From assembly GCF_029946505.1 (NCBI RefSeq), contig NZ_JARZHG010000015.1, positions 1-64,000 of the forward strand: DNA of 64,000 nucleotides. The letters run 5' to 3'. The translations under genes were made by a program, and so were the position numbers. Each line of letters opens with the position of its first letter. Position 1 is the first letter of the stretch. The DNA is from Polyangium sp. y55x31 (GTDB lineage: Bacteria; Myxococcota_A; Polyangia; Polyangiales; Polyangiaceae). Shown here in pieces: positions 45,519-53,086 of this stretch. The notes beneath the pieces are model-generated. The model was given only the letters and a program-made list of their open reading frames with translations, was not told where the DNA came from and did not search any database.

Positions 45519-47861
45519 TTGCGAGCGCTCGGACCCGTCGCCGATCCCGTGCCGTGCTCGGGGTGCGGCAAGCTGCTCGATCCGCTGCGCGCCGGCCACG
45601 TCGCGATCTTCGACAGCAAGTTCCACTTCTTCTGCGATCGCCACGCCTGCCGCGCGCATTTCCTCGGCGAGCCCCCCGGCGAAGCCGACGGCACGCGCCA
45701 GGCGCGGGTCCCGCTCTCCTTCTTCGCGCCGCGCAGGTCCGAGCCCGAGCCCTCGCGCGGCCACATCGACGCGCCCATCGTCCCCTTCCACGCGCCCGCT
45801 TCGAGCGACGCCGCGCTCCCCGAGCCGCCCGCGCCCTTCGACGACAGGACCCTCGTCGAGCCCATCGCGCACGCCATCCACACCGAGGAGCCTTCTCGCA
45901 TCGACGTGCCCGAGCCGCGCGACATCGGCGCGCTCCTGCTCGTCATCGCCACGATCGCCGGCACGCTCGCGGTCGCGCTCGGCCTCGCGGGTGACGCGGC
46001 CCTCGTCATCGGCGCGCGTATCGTGCTCGCGTCCGTCGGCGCCGGCATGCTCGTCGGCCGCGCCGCCACGACGCCGCGCGAGCCCTCCGATCCGCACCCC
46101 GCGCCGATCCTCGCGCCCTCGATCATCTCGCTCGTCCTCGCCGCCTTCGCCGCGCTCCGCGCGCATCCTTCGCTCGGCGCCGAGGCCGCTTCGCTCGCCG
46201 GCATCATCGTCACGGCGACGGCCGTCGGCGCGTGGCTGCTCGAAGGCGCGCGGCACGCGTCTCTCGCCGAGCGCGCCTTCGTCGCGCAATCGCTCGCCGT
46301 TCCCGGCAGGCGCGCGCCCGACGACGGCGCGACCGGCGAGATCGCCAAGAACAAAGTCTTCGACCTCTGCCCCGGCGAGCAGGTCCTCGTCGAGCCGGGC
46401 GAGGTCGTCCCTGTCGACCTCGTCGTCGGATCGGGCGAGGTCTTCGTCCTGCCCTGGCTCGGCGCGACCACGCCCGTGCGCAGGCGCGCGGGCGAGCCCG
46501 TCGTCGCGGGCGCGAAGGTCGTGCGCGGCAGGCTCCGCGGCACGTGCACGTTCGCCGGCAACGACCGCGCGTTCGCGCGTGTCCTGCTCGATCCACGCCG
46601 CCGCGCCGACGCCCTCGCGCCCATCGCGCGCGCCTCGCGTGCCCTCGCCGAACGCTGGTCGCTCGCGGCGCTCGTGACCGGCGCGCTCTCCGCGTTCATC
46701 GCCGGCGGCCGCAGCTACGTCGAGATCACGATGACCGCCGTCGCCTCGCACGCCGCGCTCGCGACCACGCTCATCGCGGGCGTCGCGGGCGTGCACGTCG
46801 CGCGTGGCATCCTGCACGCGCAGCGTCGCGGCATCGCGTACAAGAGCGAAGGCGCGTGGGACCGCGCGGCGCGCGTCAACGTCGCCGTCTTCTGCGCGCG
46901 CGGCACGCTCCTCCTCGGCGAGCCCGAGCTCGCGGAGCTCGAAGCCCCGGGCGGCAAGCTCGAACCGCTCGACGTCCTCTCGCTCGCGGCCGGCGCCGAG
47001 CGCGGCGAAGAGCACCCGATCGCCACCGCGATCGTGCGCGCCGCCGTGACCCGCTCCGTTCGCCCCGACGGCGTGCGCAACGCGCATCATGTCCCGGGCC
47101 TCGGCGTCACGGCCGTCACGAGCTCGGGCGAGGATCTCTGCGTCGGCAGCCGCGCCCTCCTCCTCGCGAACCGCATCTCCATCGCCGCGGCCGAGCAACG
47201 CATCGCCGAGCTCGAGGCCCTCGGACGCACCGTCGTCCTCGTCGCGGTCGGCGCGCGCCTCGTCGGCATCCTCGGCTTGCAGGATGGCCTCCGCCCCGGC
47301 GCGCGTGCTGCGGTGCAACATCTACTCGACGCGCAGATCGAACCCGTGATCATGTCGGGCGACGCGCGCGAGACGTGCGAGGCCATCGGCCACTCGCTCG
47401 ACGTCGACCACATTCGCCCCGAGGTTTTGCCGACCGAACGCGCGGCCGAGGTCCGCAGGCTCATCGACGCGGGCATGTCCGTCGCGGTCCTCGGTCATCC
47501 GGGCGTCGACGACGGCGCGCTCGGCGCGGCCGATGTTGCGGTTGCGCTCGGCGCGGCGGGCTCGTCGCCGGGCGATCTTTCCGTCTCGCTCGCCTCGGAC
47601 GACGTGCGGGACGCCGCGCTCGCGCTCGCCATCGCGCACCGCGCGCGCCTCGAAGCGCGCGTGGGCCTGGCGATCGCCGTCCTGCCTGCGCTCGTCGGGG
47701 CGATCGCGGTGGCGTTCGGCGTGCTTCCGCCGGCGTATGCGCCGCTCGCGTCGCTGCTCGGAGGAGCGATGGCGGTTTTGCACGTGCGAGCGCTCGATCG
47801 CGTGCGAGAGTCCGGAACGACGCGAGGACACACGTGGGAAAACGGCCCAACCGCCCCTTGA
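45519..47861 (+). CDS. Degenerate P-type ATPase homologue, probably inactive as a pump
   Basis: A 780-residue P1B-type heavy-metal ATPase relative starting at TTG 45519. An N-terminal metal-site-like segment has CSGCG (C13, C16) and CDRHAC (C39, C44) as in TRASH/YHS-type domains, and membrane helices follow. The catalytic core aligns well but its active residues are gone: the phosphorylation Asp of DKTGT is Cys459 (VFCARGTL), the TGES loop reads GATTP, the CPC motif of the transport helix is absent (IAGVAGVHVARG), and the hinge motif GDGVNDAPAL is GHPGVDDGAL. EEHPIATAIV and the SGD of the TGD motif remain. An open frame over its full length argues against simple decay. It could be a metal sensor or a regulatory pseudoenzyme; inference only. 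Confidence 0.85.
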   Translation: MRALGPVADPVPCSGCGKLLDPLRAGHVAIFDSKFHFFCDRHACRAHFLGEPPGEADGTRQARVPLSFFAPRRSEPEPSRGHIDAPIVPFHAPASSDAALPEPPAPFDDRTLVEPIAHAIHTEEPSRIDVPEPRDIGALLLVIATIAGTLAVALGLAGDAALVIGARIVLASVGAGMLVGRAATTPREPSDPHPAPILAPSIISLVLAAFAALRAHPSLGAEAASLAGIIVTATAVGAWLLEGARHASLAERAFVAQSLAVPGRRAPDDGATGEIAKNKVFDLCPGEQVLVEPGEVVPVDLVVGSGEVFVLPWLGATTPVRRRAGEPVVAGAKVVRGRLRGTCTFAGNDRAFARVLLDPRRRADALAPIARASRALAERWSLAALVTGALSAFIAGGRSYVEITMTAVASHAALATTLIAGVAGVHVARGILHAQRRGIAYKSEGAWDRAARVNVAVFCARGTLLLGEPELAELEAPGGKLEPLDVLSLAAGAERGEEHPIATAIVRAAVTRSVRPDGVRNAHHVPGLGVTAVTSSGEDLCVGSRALLLANRISIAAAEQRIAELEALGRTVVLVAVGARLVGILGLQDGLRPGARAAVQHLLDAQIEPVIMSGDARETCEAIGHSLDVDHIRPEVLPTERAAEVRRLIDAGMSVAVLGHPGVDDGALGAADVAVALGAAGSSPGDLSVSLASDDVRDAALALAIAHRARLEARVGLAIAVLPALVGAIAVAFGVLPPAYAPLASLLGGAMAVLHVRALDRVRESGTTRGHTWENGPTAP

Positions 47862-47893
47862 CGCACGGAAACGTGGACGGGATAAATGACGCC

Positions 47894-48382
47894 ATGGTCG
47901 CGAGCCTGAGGGAGGAAGCCGTGACCCTGGACAGGGCCGCCGTGGATCGCTTGCGGGCTCGACTCCAGGCGTACATGGCCAAAAAGGGTCTGCGCTCGAC
48001 CGCGCAGCGGCGGCTCATCGTCGACACGTTCTTCGAGGGCGCGTCGCACATGACGATCGAGGACCTGCTCACGGAGGTCCGCGCGCGCGACAAAGGCATC
48101 GGCTACGCCACCGTCTATCGCACGCTCAAGCTCCTCGCCGAGTGCGGCGTCGCCTCCGAGCGGCGCTTCGGCGACGGCCTCAGCCGTTACGAGCTCGCCG
48201 ACGACGCGAAGGCTCACCACGATCACCTGATCTGCATCAGTTGCGGCACGATCGTCGAGTTCGAGGAGCCGCGCATCGAGACGCTGCAGGAAGAGGTCGC
48301 GCGTCGTTACGGCTTCCAGGTGAGCTCGCACAAGCACGAGATGTACGGCACCTGCGCCGACTGTCAGAAGAAGGTGTCGTGA
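47894..48382 (+). CDS. fur: Fur-family metal-responsive regulator
   Basis: A 162-residue transcription factor. The winged helix occupies about 20-95 (TAQRRLIVDTFFEGASHMTIEDLL, YATVYRTLKLL), followed by the metal region HHDHLICISCG (H108, H109, H111, C114, C117) and the second zinc pair C154/C157 in YGTCADC. The usual structural and sensory sites are therefore kept. Which metal it senses (Fe, Zn or other) is not readable. ATG 47894 is 32 bp after the pseudo-ATPase stop, so the two may be co-transcribed and act together. Confidence 0.92.
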   Translation: MVASLREEAVTLDRAAVDRLRARLQAYMAKKGLRSTAQRRLIVDTFFEGASHMTIEDLLTEVRARDKGIGYATVYRTLKLLAECGVASERRFGDGLSRYELADDAKAHHDHLICISCGTIVEFEEPRIETLQEEVARRYGFQVSSHKHEMYGTCADCQKKVS

Positions 48383-48388
48383 GGGGCG

Positions 48389-48416
48389 AGCCCCTCTCCC
48401 GCGCGGGAGAGGGGCT
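48389..48416. terminator. Perfect palindromic hairpin after fur
   Basis: A perfect 28-bp palindrome (AGCCCCTCTCCCGC / GCGGGAGAGGGGCT) begins 6 bp after the fur stop and lies 7 bp before the stop of the converging lipoprotein gene. It can form on either strand and probably ends transcription from both sides. There is no T-run. Confidence 0.7.
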
Positions 48417-48422
48417 GAGGTT

Positions 48423-49499
48423 TCACTCGCCGACCTGCGCCACGTAACTGACGCGCGCGATCGGATCGTAGAGCGGATTCAAGACCTGCACCGGCGGGGC
48501 CACGAGGCCTGCGTACTGCGTGTTGTCGAGCACCACGTAGTAGAGCCCCGGCGGCAGCGTGAACTTGCGCGTCTGCGCCGGCCCCGGCGCGAGCGGCGCG
48601 CCGCCGAGCACCGGACCCGGCGCCGCCCCGAGCGGCTGCCCCGTCTGGTAGCCCTCGCGCCACGGATCACCGACCATCTTGCTGACGATCATCACGTCGA
48701 CCGTCGGCCCCTGCACGCTCATCGTCAGGTAGAGCGATTGACCCGAGCCGACCTCGAAGGGGCCGAGGTAGTCGCGCGCGTTGCCGTGGATGTCGACGCT
48801 CTCGTTCGCGAACGTGAAGCGCTCGTCGTCGTGCACCTTGAACGGCTTGATGGGCTTGTTCGGCGGCGTGAGGATCCCGAGCGTGAACTCGTTGCCGCGA
48901 TCCTCGTTCGCGACGACCGTGAAGCCGCGCGTCAACTCGCCCGTCATCACCTGGTTGCCGAAGAAGTTCGTCAAGGTGCCGAACGGCGGGATGTTCGAGG
49001 CCACGTTGAACGCGGCGTTCTCGATGTACCCGACGCGGAAGTCCGGCCCCGAGATGATGCGGTTGAGCCGACCCCACACGTAGATGTCTTCGTCGGCGAT
49101 CGCGAAGTCCGGTCGGAGCTCGATCGTCGTCGACGCCGAGAACCCGACACGCTTGGCCGGGTTCATGTAGCCGTAGCCCGTCCCCGAGAAGCTCACCGCC
49201 ACCGTCTGACGCGCGTCGTCGACGGTGTAGCTGCACGTCATCGGGAAGAAGCGGCCCATCGCCGGCGAGGCCGAGTCGGTCTTCAAGGGCACGCCGAGCT
49301 TGAGCATCTCCGGGCAGATCCGGCTCGCCCCGAAGTTCGAGAAGAGCCACCAGCGGAGCTGCGGGTTCGCGTTCACCACGGTGCCGGCGCAAGGGCAGCC
49401 GGCCACGGCGAAGGAGAGCGCGAGCACGAGCAGGACCAGGAACGCGCCCGCCGGTCGGGCGGACGACTTTCGACGGGAGCGCAGCACGCGGATTACCAT
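48423..49499 (-). CDS. Predicted lipoprotein, function unknown
   Basis: A 358-residue exported protein. After a basic start a long hydrophobic segment ends in the lipobox AVAGC (Cys35). The mature part is strand-rich with several Cys and aromatic residues and a C-terminal domain (FTLPPGLYYVVLDNT) that resembles bacterial pre-peptidase or carbohydrate-type beta-sandwich ends, but no family is recognised. It converges with fur, and 293 bp separate it from the divergent hrcA. Confidence 0.7.
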   Translation of the reverse strand: MVIRVLRSRRKSSARPAGAFLVLLVLALSFAVAGCPCAGTVVNANPQLRWWLFSNFGASRICPEMLKLGVPLKTDSASPAMGRFFPMTCSYTVDDARQTVAVSFSGTGYGYMNPAKRVGFSASTTIELRPDFAIADEDIYVWGRLNRIISGPDFRVGYIENAAFNVASNIPPFGTLTNFFGNQVMTGELTRGFTVVANEDRGNEFTLGILTPPNKPIKPFKVHDDERFTFANESVDIHGNARDYLGPFEVGSGQSLYLTMSVQGPTVDVMIVSKMVGDPWREGYQTGQPLGAAPGPVLGGAPLAPGPAQTRKFTLPPGLYYVVLDNTQYAGLVAPPVQVLNPLYDPIARVSYVAQVGE

Positions 49500-49792
49500 A
49501 GCGACACAGCGGGCGAGCGTGTCCGGGAACCTGCATCGAGAAGCCGGGATCCAGGGCGCGCTCCGTTGAAGGTGGAAGCAGGCCAGGGAAAGACGCTCCT
49601 TGGACGACCGGGAAGGCGACCTCCCTAAAAATTGGGCACGAATCCGGCACTTCGGTGGCTCCGGGAGGAATTTGCCCGGGATTCGTCGGTCGGATTTGAC
49701 CTCGCCATCGAGCAGGCCTACAAAAAGCGAAGCAAGCTAGCACAGGGGAGCGAGACGACGACCCCGGGTGACTCGTACGGACGGATGCGATC

Positions 49793-50842
49793 ATGAGTGA
49801 CCTGACGAACCGCTCTCGGAAGATCCTGCTCGCCGTCGTCACGGAGTTCATCTCGACGGGCACCGCGGTGGGAAGTCGCACGCTCGCGCGGAAATACGGC
49901 CTCGATCTCTCGGCAGCCTCCGTCCGCAACGTGCTCGCCGATCTGGAAGAAGCCGGCTACCTGAAGCAGCCGCATACGTCCGCGGGCCGCGTGCCGACGG
50001 ATCGCGCGCTGCGCCTCTTCATCGACACGCTCGTCCAGGCGCGCGCCTACAGCCCCGAGGAGCAGGCCAAGCTCGGCCAGCGTTTCGCCGAGATCTACGC
50101 GGTCGCGACAGACCCGATGCGCGAAGCCGGGCGCTACCTGTCGGAGCTCTCCGGCACGGCCGCGGTCATCGCCTCGCCGCGCACCGAGCTCCGCGCGCTC
50201 TCGCAACTCCGCTTCATCCCGACGCGCCCGGGTCAGCTCCTCGCCGTGCTCGTCTTCTCCGACGGCACCGTCGAGAACCGCTTCATCCAGATCGAGGAAG
50301 TCCCGAACGAGCCGGAGCTCACGCGCATCCACAACCTGCTCGCCGACGTCATCGAAGGCCGCTCGCTCGGCGAAGCGCGCGACCTCTTCGCGCGTCGCCT
50401 CGCGGACGAACGCATCGCGCTCGACGCTCTGCGTCGTCGTGCCTTCGAGCTCGGCAGCCGCGCCACCGCCGACGTGAACCGCCGCAGCGGCGACGTCGTC
50501 ATCGAGGGACAGGGCAAACTGATCGATCTGCCCGAGTACGCCGACGCCTCGCGCTTGAAGAAGCTGCTCCGCGCGCTCACCGAGCGCGAGGATCTGCTCA
50601 AGCTCCTCGACAAGGTCATCGCGGCCGGCGCGGTCACGGTGTTCGTCGGTAGCGAGGCCGGTGAACTCGGCGAGGGTGATCTCAGCCTCGTCGTCGCGCC
50701 GTACATGGAGCATGGACGTGTCGCCGGCACGATCGGCGTGCTCGGTCCGACGCGCATGGACTACGCGAAGGTCATGCCCCTCGTCGACGCGACGGCCACC
50801 GCCATGAGCGAAGCGCTCGGCGGACGGCGTGGTTCATCCTGA
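49793..50842 (+). CDS. hrcA: Heat-inducible repressor HrcA
   Basis: A 349-residue repressor of heat-shock genes. The N-terminal winged helix (LARKYGLDLSAASVRNVLADLEEAGYL, HTSAGRVPTDRALRL) is the HrcA DNA-binding region; a GAF-like dimerisation core follows (GSEAGELGEGDLSLVVAPY). HrcA binds CIRCE elements and is assisted by GroE; no CIRCE was seen upstream of grpE here, so its targets may lie elsewhere. It converges on the RluA-type gene with a 9-bp overlap. Confidence 0.95.
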   Translation: MSDLTNRSRKILLAVVTEFISTGTAVGSRTLARKYGLDLSAASVRNVLADLEEAGYLKQPHTSAGRVPTDRALRLFIDTLVQARAYSPEEQAKLGQRFAEIYAVATDPMREAGRYLSELSGTAAVIASPRTELRALSQLRFIPTRPGQLLAVLVFSDGTVENRFIQIEEVPNEPELTRIHNLLADVIEGRSLGEARDLFARRLADERIALDALRRRAFELGSRATADVNRRSGDVVIEGQGKLIDLPEYADASRLKKLLRALTEREDLLKLLDKVIAAGAVTVFVGSEAGELGEGDLSLVVAPYMEHGRVAGTIGVLGPTRMDYAKVMPLVDATATAMSEALGGRRGSS

Positions 50843-51877
50843 CGCGCGCAGTCGTTCGAGCACGCTCTGAAAATCCTCGGGCGCAGGTTCTTCGAAAAAA
50901 ACCTCGTCGCCCGTCTGCGGGTGGATGAAGCCAAGCTCCGCCGCGTGCAGCATGAGCCGCGGCGCGTCGATGCGCGGGCCCGCGTAGTCACGCACGTACA
51001 CGTTCTCCCCGACGATCGGATGTCCCGCCTCGGAGAGGTGGATGCGGATCTGATGCGTGCGTCCGGTCTCGAGGCGGCACGCGACGAGTGTCGCGCCGCG
51101 TAACCGTTCGAGCGGCTCGACGTGCGTCACGGCGAGTTGCCCCTCGCCACGACGCTCTCCTTCTTCGAGCGAGCCGCGCAGTCCATCGCCGCGATCCGCG
51201 ATGAGCCGCGATCGGAACGTCCGCTTGCCGATGTCGCCGTGCACGATCGCCAGGTAGACGCGACGCACCGAGTGCTCGCGGAACTGCTGCGCGAGGTGCT
51301 TCTTCGCCGCGAGCGTGCGCGTGAAGACGAGCAGGCCGCTCGTCGCCTTGTCGAGCCTGTGCACGATGCCGAGCGGCGCGCGCCCGCGGATCCGATCGCG
51401 ACGCGCGAGCAGATCACGCACGAGCGCGTCGAGCGTTCTTTCACGCTCCTCGGGCGACTCGTCGCCGAACGGGATCGTCGAGATCCCCGCGGGCTTTCGC
51501 ACCACGACGACGGCGGGATCCATGTGCACCACGAGCTCCTCGCCGAGCTCCGCGAGCCGCACGACCTTGCGCGAAGGCGCGCGCGGGTGCCGCGTGATCT
51601 CCGCGCCGGCCCGGGTTTTTCGCATCGGATCGAGGATCTGCGTGCCGTCGACCGCGATCTTTCCGGTCTCGATGAGCCTACGTGCGTCGGACCACGACAC
51701 GGCGGCGAGCGTCCGGACGACCCCGTCGAGCGGGCGCCCCGCGAGGTCGGGCGGGACGACCCAGGTCGCGTCGGGCGAACCGAGCGAGCTCGCGGGCTGC
51801 CCGGCGGGCGGCGGTGTGCGAGGAGAACCACGGGGGGCGGAGCGGGGGCGGGTGCGAGGCGGAGGACGCGAGGACAT
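50834..51877 (-). CDS. RluA-family pseudouridine synthase
   Basis: A 347-residue RNA-modifying enzyme, taking ATG 51877; an upstream start would add 19 residues. An S4-like RNA-binding domain (residues about 50-110, SWSDARRLIETGKIAVDG) precedes the catalytic domain with HRLDKATSGLL, which contains the nucleophilic Asp, and GRTHQIRIHLSEAGHPIVG. The members of this family modify 23S rRNA or tRNA; which uridine is the target cannot be told. The Pro/Arg-rich N-terminus is likely disordered. Confidence 0.9.
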   Translation of the reverse strand: MSSRPPPRTRPRSAPRGSPRTPPPAGQPASSLGSPDATWVVPPDLAGRPLDGVVRTLAAVSWSDARRLIETGKIAVDGTQILDPMRKTRAGAEITRHPRAPSRKVVRLAELGEELVVHMDPAVVVVRKPAGISTIPFGDESPEERERTLDALVRDLLARRDRIRGRAPLGIVHRLDKATSGLLVFTRTLAAKKHLAQQFREHSVRRVYLAIVHGDIGKRTFRSRLIADRGDGLRGSLEEGERRGEGQLAVTHVEPLERLRGATLVACRLETGRTHQIRIHLSEAGHPIVGENVYVRDYAGPRIDAPRLMLHAAELGFIHPQTGDEVFFEEPAPEDFQSVLERLRASG

Positions 51878-52147
51878 GCGGGAAATCGGCGGGGAGGCGG
51901 ACCAACCGTGCGCGCACGATGACGTGCCGCGCATGAATACGCCGCTCCATTTTTCCTCGCGGGCCTCGACTGCGCTATGCTCGCCGCGCTCTTAGGAGCA
52001 ACGCTCGATCGTGGGTGCCCGACATCGAACGCCGCATGGGCGCCCGCGGCGGAAAATCATCCGGCTTGTTGACACGCTGCGCGCGCGAGACCGAAGATAG
52101 CGCGAAAGGCAGCCCCTGCGGCGCTTTACCCCAGAGGAGACCGTTCC

Positions 52148-52948
52148 GTGGCCAGCACCATCCTCGCCGTCGACGACAGCGTGACCATGCGCAAGGTCCT
52201 CGAGATCACGTTTGCGGGTCCCGAGTTTCGCTGCGTCGCGGTCAATGGGCACGACGCGGCCCTGGAGAAGCTCAAGACCGAGAAACCTGCCCTCGTGATC
52301 GCGGACGTCACGCTCGAGGGCAAGAGCGGTTACGACCTCTGCAAGGCGATCAAACAGGCTTCGCCCGCGACCCAGGTCCTCATCCTGTCGTCCAAGCAAA
52401 ACCCCTACGATCAGGCCAAGGGCTCGGCGGCCCAGGCCGATGACCACATCGACAAGCCGTACGACAGCACGGCGATGATCGACAAGGTCAAGAAGATGCT
52501 GGCTTCGCCCGCGAAGCCGGCCGAGGCCCCGAAGGCCGCCGCCGCGCCGGTCGCAGCGCCGACCCCGGTCCCCGTGGCCGCCGCCAAACCCGCCGCCGCC
52601 GTGCCGGCCGCCGCGGCCGCCGCGCCGCCCCAGCGCGCCAAGACGATGCTCTACAACCCGGGCAACCCGGGCGGCGTGAACGCAGCCATCCCCGGCGTGC
52701 CCCCCGCCGCGACGAAGCCCGAGCCGGCGCTCTCCAAGACGGACGTCTCGGCCAAACCCGGCACGCCCGCCGCCGCCGTGAACGGTGGTCAGATGACCGC
52801 GCGCCTCGAGGAGCTGGGCCTGACGCCCGCGCAGATCGAAGGCGTGCTCGCGCTCTCGCGCGAGGTCGTCGAGCGTGTCGTGTGGGAGGTCGTCCCCGTC
52901 CTCGCCGAGACGCTGATCAAGGAAGAGATCGCGCGCTTGACCAAGTAG
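52148..52948 (+). CDS. Receiver-domain protein with Ala/Pro linker
   Basis: A 266-residue protein starting at GTG 52148, preceded by AGGAG. Residues 1-120 are a CheY-like receiver with D9, D10 and the phosphorylation Asp53 in VIADVTLE and a later conserved DKPYD lysine. A long Ala/Pro-rich linker follows, then a C-terminal amphipathic helix (VVWEVVPVLAETLIKEEIARL) found in receiver proteins of delta-proteobacteria. There is no output enzyme, so it probably acts by binding a partner. No histidine kinase is adjacent. Confidence 0.88.
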   Translation: MASTILAVDDSVTMRKVLEITFAGPEFRCVAVNGHDAALEKLKTEKPALVIADVTLEGKSGYDLCKAIKQASPATQVLILSSKQNPYDQAKGSAAQADDHIDKPYDSTAMIDKVKKMLASPAKPAEAPKAAAAPVAAPTPVPVAAAKPAAAVPAAAAAAPPQRAKTMLYNPGNPGGVNAAIPGVPPAATKPEPALSKTDVSAKPGTPAAAVNGGQMTARLEELGLTPAQIEGVLALSREVVERVVWEVVPVLAETLIKEEIARLTK

Positions 52949-52952
52949 CGAT

Positions 52953-52972
52953 GGGGGGTCCGAGAACCCCCC
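52953..52972 (+). terminator. Weak hairpin after the receiver gene
   Basis: A 7-bp stem (GGGGGGT / ACCCCCC) with a 6-base loop begins 5 bp after the stop codon and is followed by CAAATCCCCCCTAAATTTTCG. The trailing T-run is only four bases and lies late, so it is a modest terminator candidate. Confidence 0.45.
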
Positions 52973-53086
52973 CAAATCCCCCCTAAATTTTCGTAGACGG
53001 CGGCGTTCACAGCCGCTTTCTCGCGACCTCTCGTTCGTCGGGGCCTCGTGCATGTTGCCGCGGTGTGGCAATGTGCCTTCCCCCCG

